Assembly (NCBI RefSeq): GCF_019599405.1
Contig: NZ_RKLQ01000001.1
Span: 1,668,737-1,732,736 of the forward strand
DNA length: 64,000 nucleotides
Source of the DNA: Haloarcula salinisoli
GTDB lineage: Archaea > Halobacteriota > Halobacteria > Halobacteriales > Haloarculaceae
Reading direction: 5' to 3'
Position 1 is the stretch's first letter. The number at the start of each line of letters is the position of its first letter. Under the pieces are notes generated by a model. The model ran no database searches and was not told the origin of the DNA. It worked only from the letters and a program-made list of their open reading frames with translations. Shown piece after piece: positions 42,725-51,093 of this stretch. The translations under genes and the position numbers were made by a program.

Positions 42725-43018
42725 TCAGCAATCCTCGGACTCGACAGCGGCCCTACCGTCGCCATACAGCACAATCGAGAGACAGCAATGCGTAAACTCG
42801 AGATGCGACTCCGCGTCCATCGACGGCACGAGTCGGTCGAGTGCGTCGGGGTCGACCGTCTCCGCTAGCGGTTCGACCTCCGTCGGATCGGCGTTCGTCG
42901 CGACGCTCAGGAGCCGAACAACGGCGACGCTGGGCGGCGTCTCACTCCAGTCGAACGTCTTGGAAATCGTCTGCCCGGTCCCACGTCCCCCATCCACACG
43001 CGAACTGCTGTTTTCCAT
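42725..43018 (-). CDS. HalOD1 domain protein
   Basis: A 97-residue protein built as one HalOD1 domain: PPSVAVVRLLSVATNADPTE, VEPLAETVDPDALDRLVPSM and a C-terminal LEFTHCCLSIVLYGDG strand pair. It is the second free-standing HalOD1 protein of the window. The ATG preceding the Ser-rich start is used, with an AT-rich promoter region (43035-43085) upstream. Confidence 0.75.
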   Translation of the reverse strand: MENSSSRVDGGRGTGQTISKTFDWSETPPSVAVVRLLSVATNADPTEVEPLAETVDPDALDRLVPSMDAESHLEFTHCCLSIVLYGDGRAAVESEDC

Positions 43019-43117
43019 ACGAAACTCAGGTATAGCTTCAACCACATATAATTATATGATAGTGAGATGGTAAAATTAGTATCTAAACAGGAGATAGCCG
43101 TACTTGAACCTTACAAG

Positions 43118-43531
43118 TCAGCCCAGTAACGCTCGATGGGTCGGTTTCATACAGCGGCCCTCTACCACGCGTCGCCCGGCTGCCTCGGCTCGGGCCACCG
43201 CTTCGTCGTCGTGGATACCGAGCTGGAGCCAGATGACGGCGTCCTCGTCGTCCCGAGCGAGCGCCGCGTCGACGATATCGGCGACCTCCTCGCTCGGACG
43301 GAAGACGTCGACGATATCTACGTCACCAGGGACGTCAGCCAGACTGTCGTAACACTCCCGGTCGAAAATCTCGTCGGCGAAGGGGTTGACCGGGACGACG
43401 TCGTACCCCTGCTCGATGAGGTACTTCGGTATCTCGTGGGCGTCTTTTCCGGGCGTCGTCGAACAGCCGACGACTGCGACGCGGTCCAGGCCGAGTATCT
43501 CCCTGAGTTCGGCCTCGTCTGTGACAGGCAT
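43118..43531 (-). CDS. CoA-binding (YccU-like) domain protein
   Basis: A 137-residue Rossmann-fold CoA-binding protein: DRVAVVGCSTTPGKDAHEIPKYL, GYDVVPVNPFADEI, VDIVDVFRPSEEVADIVD, AVIWLQLGIHDDEA and the terminal VVEGRCMKPTHRAL are the family landmarks. It lacks the ligase domain of acyl-CoA synthetases; such stand-alone proteins are of uncertain function. The ATG is fixed by the family N-terminus. Confidence 0.92.
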   Translation of the reverse strand: MPVTDEAELREILGLDRVAVVGCSTTPGKDAHEIPKYLIEQGYDVVPVNPFADEIFDRECYDSLADVPGDVDIVDVFRPSEEVADIVDAALARDDEDAVIWLQLGIHDDEAVARAEAAGRRVVEGRCMKPTHRALLG

Positions 43532-44091
43532 ACCGAACGTTGTCCTCGCCCGAGGAAAATCATTTCGGCTGAGAGGACTCCGTCGACGATCACAGGACGA
43601 GACGGCCGCTAAATGGAATTTACTCGGGAATAACGATAGACAGATACCCGATACGAGCGGACCCCTCCCCTGACGCGTGCGGACTGGCCGAACCCGGCGA
43701 GTGACGCCGACAGGGTGTGCGTGCGAGCCGGCCGGCGCTCGGCAGCCCGGTGGTAGCGCGACGCGATATCTGATAAATTCTATGAAACGTCCCCTGGCCG
43801 GGAGCGTGATTTTCATCTGGAAATTACACCACGGTGGACCCAGTCACTGCGCGGTCAGACAGCCGAGCGCGACGCGGCCACTTGGACGGCGACGACGAGC
43901 AGGGCAGTCGATTCGACCGGAGAGAACGCGGTCGCCCCGTCTCTGGCAGGGCGAACCTGCCGGTACTGGTCGTGCCTGCGCCACAGGCCAGCCTGGTAGT
44001 ACCATCCTTCGCTGACGATTCAGGCCGGTAACGGTACCGTTACCGCACAGCTATACACGCTCGCACCGAACTGTACGGTGACAGGAACGTC
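43532..44091. other. Long intergenic region with a perfect palindrome
   Basis: About 560 bases without a gene I can support. A 65-codon frame with a GTG start at 43834 follows a weak TATA-like element but has poor codon use. The main feature is the perfect 18-base palindrome at 44027-44044 next to a CTATACAC TATA-like element before the next gene. Confidence 0.4.
44027..44044. promoter_or_regulatory. Perfect 18-base palindrome, possible operator
   Basis: GGTAACGGTACCGTTACC is perfectly self-complementary. It lies directly upstream of a TATA-like CTATACAC (44051-44058) and 48 bases before the small acidic gene at 44092. The position suits a dimeric activator or repressor site. Confidence 0.45.
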
Positions 44092-44262
44092 ATGCCCACC
44101 AGAACGACCGATACAGACGAGGGGCTAGCACCGGCCGACGCCGACAGCTTCGAACGGTACAGCCACGTCAAGACCGACAGCGGTGAGATAATCTACGACA
44201 CTGAACGCGACGACGCCTGGATTCAGGCCGACAGCGCACTCCTTCTAGACGAGTGGCGGTAG
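44092..44262 (+). CDS. Small acidic protein (DUF7331-like)
   Basis: A 56-residue acidic protein: a polar start, then SFERYSHVKTDSGEIIYDTE and DDAWIQADSALLLDEW. The pattern of a short beta meander with a D-A-W-I/L-Q-x-D motif agrees with a tiny haloarchaeal family recalled as DUF7331. It has normal haloarchaeal codon use and a candidate TATA element at 44051. Confidence 0.6.
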   Translation: MPTRTTDTDEGLAPADADSFERYSHVKTDSGEIIYDTERDDAWIQADSALLLDEWR

Positions 44263-44353
44263 GGGCGGCCCTGGGACGGGACGGCCCCAGCGACGGTTCC
44301 GTCGGCCGCCCGACGCAATGTGCTTAACCGCCTGTAGTAGCTACGGAGTACCG

Positions 44354-47191
44354 ATGAGCGACGGGGCGACGCAGGGGCACGATGCCTTCACGGAACTGGG
44401 GCCGGCGGTCAGGAGCGCACTCTCCGAGCGGGGCTTTTCGACGCCGACCGAACCACAGCGGAAGGCTATCCCGACCCTCACTCAGGGCCGGGACGCACTC
44501 GTCGTCGCACCCACCGGCACCGGGAAGACAGAGACGGCGATGCTCCCGGTGCTGGATGCCCTCGCCAGCGAGACCGACGACCGTTTCGGCATCGGTGCGC
44601 TGTACATCACGCCGCTGCGGGCCCTGAACCGCGATATGCGAGAGCGACTGGAGTGGTGGGGCGAGACACTCGGCCTCGAGGTCGACGTTCGCCACGGGGA
44701 CACCACACAGTACCAGCGCGGCAAGCAGGCAGACGACCCGCCGGACGTACTGGTCACGACGCCGGAGACACTGCAGGCGATGCTGACGGGGTCGAAGCTG
44801 CGGGTAGCACTCGAAGACGTGGACCACGTCGTCGTCGACGAGGTCCACGAACTCGCCGCGGCCAAACGCGGCGCACAGCTGACCGTCGGGCTGGAGCGGC
44901 TACGGGAGGTCGCCGGCGAGTTCCAGCGCGTCGGCCTCTCCGCGACCGTCGGGGACCCCGACGCCGTGGGACAGTTCCTCACCGGCGGCCGTCCCTGCTC
45001 GATAATGGAGGTCGATATCGGGAGCCGTCTCGACGTCCGGGTCGTCCGCCCACAGGTCACCGACCGTGACGAACGGCTCTCCAGCGAACTCGTCACGGAC
45101 GCCGAGACGGCCAGCCACGTCCGCTTTATCGACGACCTGATAGACGACCACGACTCCGTCCTGGTGTTCGTCAACACACGCCAGACAGCGGAGGCGCTGG
45201 GCTCGCGATTCAAGGAACTCGGCACGAACCTCGGGGTCCACCACGGCTCGCTGTCGAAGGAAGCGCGCATCGAGGTCGAGGACCAGTTCAAGGCCGGCGA
45301 GCTCGACGCGCTGCTGTGTACCTCCTCGATGGAACTCGGCATCGACGTGGGACGGGTCGACCACGTGGTCCAGTACGGCAGCCCGCGGCAGGTCTCCCGA
45401 CTCGTCCAGCGGGTCGGTCGCGCGGGCCACCGCCGCGACCAGACATCTGCTGGGACGGTCGTCACGACGCACGCTGACGACACCCTCGAAGCGATGGCTA
45501 TCGCGAGACAGGCCCGCGCCGGGGAGGTCGAACCGGCGGGAATCCACGACGGGAGCCTCGACACCGTGGCCAATCAGATAGCCGGACTGGTGATGGACAC
45601 CGGCGAGATATCGGCGATGACGGCCTACACCGTCCTGACTCGCGCGTACCCGTTCCGTGACCTCGACGAGGCGCAGTTCAAATCGGTCGTCCGCGAACTC
45701 GCCCGCAACAACGTCGTCTGGCTGGACGAAGACCGCGACAGTCTGGAGAAGCGACGGGGCACCTGGCAGTACTTCTATCAGAACCTCTCGATGATTCCCG
45801 ACGAGGCGACCTACGACGTCGAGGACGTCGCCTCCGGCAAACAGGTCGGAACACTGGACGAGCGGTTCGTCGTCAACTTCGCGACGCCCGGCGAGGTGTT
45901 CGTCCAGCGCGGGGAGATGTGGCGCATCACGACCATCGACGAGGAGGAAGAGACCGTCACCGTCTCGCCTATCGAGGACCCCGCCGGCGAAGTGCCGTCC
46001 TGGACCGGGTCGGAGATTCCAGTCCCGAAGGCCGTCGCGGGGGAAGTCGGCGAACTGCGGCGCGTCGCCGGGACGCAACTCCAGGACGGCGCGCCCGTCG
46101 ACTCGGTCGCGAGTCACGTCGCCGCCCGCTACGACGCCGACGCCGAGACCGTCGCGGACGGTCTCTCGCAACTCGACGGCCACGAGGCCCCGATTCCGGA
46201 CGAGAACACCGTCCTCGTGGAGTTCCAGGGTCGCGAAGTCGTCGTCAACGCCTGCCAGGGCCACAAGATAAACGAGACGCTCGGGCGCGTGCTATCGGCA
46301 CTGCTCGGCCAGCGGGCGGGGTCGTCGGTCGCGATGGACGTCGACCCCTATCGCGTCGAACTCGAGGTTCCGCGGGGCATCACTGCCGGCGACGTAATCG
46401 AGGTACTAGAGGAGACAGACCCCGACCACCTGGCCGCGCTGGTCGAGCTGAGTCTGAAGAACGCCGACGCCTTGAAGTTCAAACTGGCCCAGGTCGCCAC
46501 GAAGTTCGGCTCGCTGAAACGGTGGCGCGGCCGCGGCTCGACGGAGTTCGGTCGCGACCGCCTGCTCGCGGCGCTCGAAGACACGCCGATGTACGAGGAG
46601 GCCCTGCGCGAAGTCCGCCACGAGGACCTGGCCATCGCGGCGACGGCGGAGCTGCTCGCGGACCTCCAGTCGGGCCGTGTCGCCCTGGAGACGGTGAGCG
46701 AGCACACTCCCATCGGCACCGGCGGGCGCTCCTCGGGCCGGGAACTGCTCTCGCCGGAGAACGCCGACGCATCCGTCATCCAGACCGTCAAGGAACGCAT
46801 CCAGAGCGACCGCGTCATCCTGCTGTGTCTGCACTGCAAGGAGTGGGACCGCAGACAGCAGGTCGGTCGGGTGCGCGACCAGCCCGAGTGTCCGGAGTGT
46901 GGCTCGACCCGTATCGCCGCCCTGAATCCGTGGGCCGACGAGGTGGTCGCAGCCGTTCGGGCCGACGACAAGGAAGACGAACAGGAAAAGATGACCGAGC
47001 GGGCCTACCGCTCGGGCTCGCTCGTCCAGACCCACGGCAAGCAGGCGGTCACTGCGCTGGCGGCCCGCGGCGTCGGCCCGCACAACGCCGCCCGCATCAT
47101 CAACCGGCTGCGCGAGGACGAAGACGAGTTCTACCGGGACATCCTCAGGCAGGAACGCGAGTACGCGCGCACGCAATCTTTCTGGGATTGA
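44354..47191 (+). CDS. Lhr-type ATP-dependent DNA/RNA helicase
   Basis: A 945-residue superfamily 2 helicase of the archaeal Lhr group. Motifs: Q-motif FSTPTEPQRKAIP, Walker A VAPTGTGKTETA, Ia TPLRALNRD, II VVDEVHEL, III LSATVGDP, IV VLVFVNTRQTAE, V SMELGIDVG and VI VQRVGRAGHRRD. The winged-helix and Lhr-core domains follow (about 420-800), and the C-terminus has a zinc-ribbon pair CLHCKEW...CPECG near residue 830. Lhr proteins act in DNA repair or RNA handling. The stop codon TGA is shared with the first unit of the hairpin array downstream. Confidence 0.95.
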   Translation: MSDGATQGHDAFTELGPAVRSALSERGFSTPTEPQRKAIPTLTQGRDALVVAPTGTGKTETAMLPVLDALASETDDRFGIGALYITPLRALNRDMRERLEWWGETLGLEVDVRHGDTTQYQRGKQADDPPDVLVTTPETLQAMLTGSKLRVALEDVDHVVVDEVHELAAAKRGAQLTVGLERLREVAGEFQRVGLSATVGDPDAVGQFLTGGRPCSIMEVDIGSRLDVRVVRPQVTDRDERLSSELVTDAETASHVRFIDDLIDDHDSVLVFVNTRQTAEALGSRFKELGTNLGVHHGSLSKEARIEVEDQFKAGELDALLCTSSMELGIDVGRVDHVVQYGSPRQVSRLVQRVGRAGHRRDQTSAGTVVTTHADDTLEAMAIARQARAGEVEPAGIHDGSLDTVANQIAGLVMDTGEISAMTAYTVLTRAYPFRDLDEAQFKSVVRELARNNVVWLDEDRDSLEKRRGTWQYFYQNLSMIPDEATYDVEDVASGKQVGTLDERFVVNFATPGEVFVQRGEMWRITTIDEEEETVTVSPIEDPAGEVPSWTGSEIPVPKAVAGEVGELRRVAGTQLQDGAPVDSVASHVAARYDADAETVADGLSQLDGHEAPIPDENTVLVEFQGREVVVNACQGHKINETLGRVLSALLGQRAGSSVAMDVDPYRVELEVPRGITAGDVIEVLEETDPDHLAALVELSLKNADALKFKLAQVATKFGSLKRWRGRGSTEFGRDRLLAALEDTPMYEEALREVRHEDLAIAATAELLADLQSGRVALETVSEHTPIGTGGRSSGRELLSPENADASVIQTVKERIQSDRVILLCLHCKEWDRRQQVGRVRDQPECPECGSTRIAALNPWADEVVAAVRADDKEDEQEKMTERAYRSGSLVQTHGKQAVTALAARGVGPHNAARIINRLREDEDEFYRDILRQEREYARTQSFWD

Positions 47192-47470
47192 GCAGAGCCA
47201 ACGGCTCTGCGATGGTCGACAGACGACCGAAAGGAGTCTGTCGGGACTGAGTAGCGCTGAAGGCGCTACGAAGGCCGGAGGACCCGCCGCGTCCTCCGGA
47301 ACTGAGCGAACGCACCGCGTTCGCGAAAGTCGAAAGACGCGTAGCGTCTTTCGGAAGTGAGTGGACTCGCAGAGTCCGCGAAAGACGACAGTCGACCGAC
47401 GGGAGTCTGTCGGAACTGAGCAGAGCCGAAAGGCTCTGCGAAGGCCGGAGGACAGCGCGTCTCTCCATAG
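47189..47470 (+). repeat. Tandem hairpin array with conserved joints
   Basis: About ten successive hairpins fill the gap between the convergent lhr and zinc-ribbon genes. Stems (plus strand): 47192-47199/47203-47210, 47217-47224/47236-47243, 47251-47257/47263-47269, 47275-47283/47291-47299, 47306-47313/47317-47324, 47331-47340/47344-47353, 47361-47368/47372-47379, 47386-47391/47407-47412, 47420-47427/47432-47439, and a weaker one at 47445-47466. Stem sequences differ yet stay paired. Odd-numbered hairpins are flanked by TGAG on the left and CGAA on the right; even ones follow as (A)GnCGnnnG and end in CGGAACTGAG-like joints. Repeat unit is about 55 bases. Confidence 0.85.
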
Positions 47471-47490
47471 TGACCGGCGTGCCCGCGCCT

Positions 47491-48132
47491 TCAGCCGTCA
47501 TCCCCCGACGCGTCGTCTTCAGGCTCGATACCCGCTCGCTCGTGGAGCGGCCCCGGTTCGCCGCGGGCCTGTCGAGCCGCCCGGCCAGCGACGCGGCGTG
47601 CCAGCAAGAGCGCGAGTGCCGCCGGGACCGCGAGGATGGCGACCGCGGTGGAGTTGCCCCCCAGCGCTGACGGCCCGGCCGAGACCACGTCGTACGCCAC
47701 AGCGACGACGACCGCGGCGATACCCCCGACCACGAGATACAGCCCACGAGAGAGCACCGCGCTCGGATTCGGGAGCCGCGATAGCGCTGCCGCCGGCAGG
47801 AGCCAGCCGGCCAGTCCCAGTCCGACGAGCACCGTGGAGGGGAGGTCTGGGACGGCGATGACGGCCGCGTAGACGACGAGCGGCGCCACGGCGATACCGA
47901 GTGACAGCCCCGTCAACACGACCGCCCAGCGCGGCGTCGTCGCGCGCCCCGACTCGAAGGCCACGTCCATCCGTTCGTCGAGTAGCTCCACCACTTCCTC
48001 GGAGACCAGTTGCTCGTCACACTCCGGACAGTTCACCGCCGCCCGTTCCAGCTCGACGCCGCAGGCGGGACAGGCCAGCGGTCCGTCGCCGTCCGGCGGC
48101 TCGTCCCCACTCACCTCGGGCCCATCGTCCAT
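47491..48132 (-). CDS. Zinc-ribbon membrane protein
   Basis: A 213-residue protein. A double CxxC ribbon (CPACGVELERAAVNCPECDEQ) lies at residues 21-41, followed by a charged helix and four or so membrane helices (WAVVLTGLSLGIAVAPLVVYAAVIA onwards) and a polar acidic tail. No known family function. The C-terminal end converges on the hairpin array. Its start is divergent from the MutS-like gene 85 bases away. Confidence 0.75.
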   Translation of the reverse strand: MDDGPEVSGDEPPDGDGPLACPACGVELERAAVNCPECDEQLVSEEVVELLDERMDVAFESGRATTPRWAVVLTGLSLGIAVAPLVVYAAVIAVPDLPSTVLVGLGLAGWLLPAAALSRLPNPSAVLSRGLYLVVGGIAAVVVAVAYDVVSAGPSALGGNSTAVAILAVPAALALLLARRVAGRAARQARGEPGPLHERAGIEPEDDASGDDG

Positions 48133-48217
48133 GCCTCGCCGTACTGGCGCCAGGGGCTTGAGTGGTCCGGCGGCGGCATCCGCCACGGCTAAATCAGGGC
48201 CGCCCGTCGGCTCGCCC

Positions 48218-49972
48218 ATGCGACTGGAGGAGTACTGGGGCATCGGCCCGAAGACGTCCGAGCTGTTGACCGAGGAACTGGGCGTCGAACGGGCCATCGC
48301 GGCCATCGAGTCGGCGGACACGCGCACGCTCACGTCGGCGGGGCTCTCGCGCGGTCGGGCGACGCGTATCCTCCGCCGGGCGACCGGCGCCGAGTCGATG
48401 GACCTGCTGGCCACTCGGGACACCCGCAACGTGTACAAAGAACTGCTGGACCTCGCCGAGGAGTACGCCGTCACGGCCGACGCGGCCGACCGCGTCCGCG
48501 TGCTGACGCCGCTGCCGACCCGCGAGCGGATGGACGACCGGCTGGACGACGTCCTTGCAGCCAGGGACACGTGGGCCGAACTCGACGACGGCGACCGCGA
48601 GGCGGTCCTTTCGGCCTTTGGGGACCACGACGGTGGCGGGGAACGGGCGGCCGTCGAGACGGCACTCGCACTGCAGGCCACCGGCGTCGACGACGGCGTC
48701 TTCGAACGGGTGGCGGCACTGGACGCCGACGCGCTCGACGATGCTCGGGCGGCACTCGCCGGGCTCGCGGGCGACGGCGACCGGGTGGGTGCGGGCGCCG
48801 ACGGGGAACTCGACGCGCTTCGGGACCAGCTCGGCCAGGTCGAGGACCTCGCAGCGTCGACGCCCGACGTAGTCGAGGCCATCAAAGACGGCGCCCGGCG
48901 GCCCGACGAGTTCCAGGACGCACTGGTTCGACACGTCACCGGCGAGACGGGTATCGAGGGGGCACGCGTCAGAGACGCGATGCCGGAGGGCGCGACCGAC
49001 GCGCGGGACTTCGTCGACGCCGCGCTCCGGGAACTGCGCCGGTCGCTCGGGACTGCCGTCGAGGAACGCGAGGACGCCGTCGCTGCGGAGCTGAGCGAAG
49101 CCCTCGAAGCCGCAGAACCGACCATCGACGCGGCCGTCTCGGCGGTCGGCGACCTCGCGCTCTCGGTGTCGCTGGCCCGCTTTGCCCTCGCCTACGACCT
49201 GCGACGGCCGACCTTCGTCGACCGCGACACGATCGCGGTCAAGCGGGCCCGCAACCTCGCGCTTGCCGACACTGAGGGGGTCCAGCCCGTCACCTACGCC
49301 ATCGGCGACCACACGCTCGACATCGACCGCGCGAACGCCCCGCCCAGCGGCGACCGCGTGGCGGTGCTGACCGGGGCCAACTCCGGTGGGAAGACGACCC
49401 TGCTGGAGACGCTGTGTCAGGTGCAGCTGCTCGCCCAGATGGGGCTGCCCGTCCCCGCGGAGGCGGCGGAGGTCGGCATCGTCGACACCGTCGTCTTCCA
49501 CCGCCGACACGCATCCTTCAACGCGGGGGTGCTGGAATCGACCCTGCGCTCGGTCGTCCCGCCGCTGTCGGGCGACGACCGGACGCTGATGCTGGTCGAC
49601 GAGTTCGAGGCCATCACCGAGCCGGGGTCGGCCGCGAACCTGCTCCACGGTCTCGTGACACTCACCGTCGACCGGGCGGCGCTGGGCGTGTTCGTCACCC
49701 ACCTGGCAGCCGACCTGGAGCCGTTACCCGACGTGGCCCGGACAGACGGCATCTTCGCCGAAGGACTGAACCAGGACCTCGAACTCCAGGTCGACTACCA
49801 GCCCCGCTTTGGCACCGTGGGCAAGTCCACGCCGGAGTTCATCGTCTCCCGGCTGGTCGCCAACGCCGGCGACCCCGTCGAGCGCAGCGGCTTCGAGACG
49901 CTGGCCCAGGCCGTCGGTGAGGAGGCCGTCCAGCGGACTCTCTCGGACGCGATGTGGTCCGGTGACGAGTGA
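48218..49972 (+). CDS. MutS-like ATPase with N-terminal helix-hairpin-helix
   Basis: A 584-residue protein. The start MRLEEYWGIGPKTSELLTEELGVERA is a helix-hairpin-helix motif of the type that binds DNA. A long helical/clamp-like middle follows, then a MutS ABC ATPase: Walker A LTGANSGGKTTLLETLC near residue 388, HASFNAGVLESTL signature-like region, Walker B RTLMLVDEFEA and the H-loop GVFVTHLA. There is no mismatch-recognition domain, so the protein is nearer MutS2/MutS5 types than repair MutS. A GCTAAATC TATA-like element is about 27 bases before the ATG. Confidence 0.9.
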   Translation: MRLEEYWGIGPKTSELLTEELGVERAIAAIESADTRTLTSAGLSRGRATRILRRATGAESMDLLATRDTRNVYKELLDLAEEYAVTADAADRVRVLTPLPTRERMDDRLDDVLAARDTWAELDDGDREAVLSAFGDHDGGGERAAVETALALQATGVDDGVFERVAALDADALDDARAALAGLAGDGDRVGAGADGELDALRDQLGQVEDLAASTPDVVEAIKDGARRPDEFQDALVRHVTGETGIEGARVRDAMPEGATDARDFVDAALRELRRSLGTAVEEREDAVAAELSEALEAAEPTIDAAVSAVGDLALSVSLARFALAYDLRRPTFVDRDTIAVKRARNLALADTEGVQPVTYAIGDHTLDIDRANAPPSGDRVAVLTGANSGGKTTLLETLCQVQLLAQMGLPVPAEAAEVGIVDTVVFHRRHASFNAGVLESTLRSVVPPLSGDDRTLMLVDEFEAITEPGSAANLLHGLVTLTVDRAALGVFVTHLAADLEPLPDVARTDGIFAEGLNQDLELQVDYQPRFGTVGKSTPEFIVSRLVANAGDPVERSGFETLAQAVGEEAVQRTLSDAMWSGDE

Positions 49973-50021
49973 GCGGGCGTAAGCCAAGGGTTCAGGTGGG
50001 TGGAGGGCGAACTATCCCGTG

Positions 50022-50330
50022 ATGATAAAGCGCCTCCTGCCGGTCGGCTACGCGTGGATGGTCGTGCACGGACTGCTCTCGGTCTTTCTCCCGAAACAGG
50101 CCATCAAACTGAACGGGAAGCTCCTGCTCCGTGGGTACGAGAACCCCGGCGACCTCGAACCCAAGCAGTGGTACGTCCGTTCGACCCGCATCTCCGGGCT
50201 CGGGATGCTCGTCACCGGCGTGACGGGACTGCTGGCCGGCCAGCTCGCCGAGGATGAAGACGACGAGGAAGACGCGACCGAACTGCCCGACGAGTCGACC
50301 GACGACGAACCGGTCGAACTCGATATCTAG
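50022..50330 (+). CDS. Small membrane protein of haloarchaea
   Basis: A 102-residue protein with an N-terminal hydrophobic helix (LLPVGYAWMVVHGLLSVF), the conserved-looking GKLLLRGYENPGDLEPKQWYVRSTR loop, a second helix (GLGMLVTGVTGLLAGQLA) and an acidic tail. It looks like a conserved haloarchaeal family but I cannot name it. A GTG one codon earlier could also start it. The 3' end overlaps the convergent gene by four bases. Confidence 0.7.
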   Translation: MIKRLLPVGYAWMVVHGLLSVFLPKQAIKLNGKLLLRGYENPGDLEPKQWYVRSTRISGLGMLVTGVTGLLAGQLAEDEDDEEDATELPDESTDDEPVELDI

Positions 50331-50668
50331 GCGTCTCCCACGGGGTCGACGGACTCGACCTCGTTGACTTGCGTGATACCGAACCCGTCGGTGAGCTGCG
50401 TCTCGACCGCCAAAGGGCGGGCCGACTCCGTCACGCCACCGCTGGCCGCCGCCGGCAGTTCGAGGACCACGGTGACGTCAGCATCGACGCGGATATCCGT
50501 ATTACCTGGCCGCACGCTCGTCACCCGCTCGACGGTCACCGCACTGACCGCGTCGACGGCGTCGAGCACACCGGCGACGCCGCTGGTGAGGTCTTCGGTC
50601 CCGCCGCGGGGGACCCGCAGCGAGACGTCGGCCGATGCCTCGACGGTGGTAGTCGCATGGAGCGACAT
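50327..50668 (-). CDS. Hypothetical acidic beta-rich protein
   Basis: A 113-residue protein with alternating valine-rich strands (ATTTVEASADVSLRVPRGG, VSAVTVERVTSVRPGNTDIRVDADVTVVLEL), suggesting a ferredoxin-like or Asp23-like alpha/beta fold. There is no signal peptide or metal motif. I do not recognise the family. Codon use is typical of the genome, so it is likely real. Confidence 0.6.
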   Translation of the reverse strand: MSLHATTTVEASADVSLRVPRGGTEDLTSGVAGVLDAVDAVSAVTVERVTSVRPGNTDIRVDADVTVVLELPAAASGGVTESARPLAVETQLTDGFGITQVNEVESVDPVGDA

Positions 50669-51093
50669 AGGCCGGCGGCCGGAGTCGAACCGGTCCAGCC
50701 GAGCTCGCCAGTCGAGCCCGCCGGCGCGTGGCCACTCGTCAGTGACCAGCGAGGAACGATACCTCACCGCAGTGGGCGTCGGGCGACGCCGTTCCACGGG
50801 TCGGTACGTCAGCGAGCGGGCAGGAACTGGCGGATGCGTCCAGCGCCATCCCGACCCGCAAAAGCGTCCCCACCGAGACCGGTCGTACAACCGGCCTCGA
50901 GGACCACCTGCGCTGTGCAGGCGGCGGGCACGTGATGGGTCGGAGTGGCGTGGTTCATCTGATACACCGCGTCAGTGTCCCTGACGTATCAAATTCTTCA
51001 CGTGGGCATATATTAAGTATATTGCATATTTGGTAGCGAATACCAAGGCAAACTGCAGTAGGAACGCGCTGCAGGCGACGTTTCGAACGGGTA
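50669..51093. other. Gap with tRNA-like and palindromic sequences
   Basis: About 425 bases without a supported gene. On the minus strand, 50671-50725 resembles a tRNA without its anticodon arm (7-bp acceptor, D-arm GCTCGACTGGCGAGC, T-loop GGTTCGACTCC). At 50960-50991 an inverted repeat (TGATAC/GTATCA outside, GTCAG/CTGAC inside) precedes an AT-rich island (50990-51040) that may be a promoter remnant. Confidence 0.45.

Noticed and set aside
43834..44031. A 65-codon frame with a GTG start after a TATA-like GATTTTCAT element
   Set aside because: Third-base composition and residue content (Arg/Ser-rich without the usual Asp/Glu bias) do not look like a haloarchaeal gene.
47189..47470. CRISPR array interpretation of the repeats after lhr
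   Set aside because: There are no identical direct repeats with unique spacers of constant size; instead the variable parts are self-complementary hairpins and no cas genes are present.
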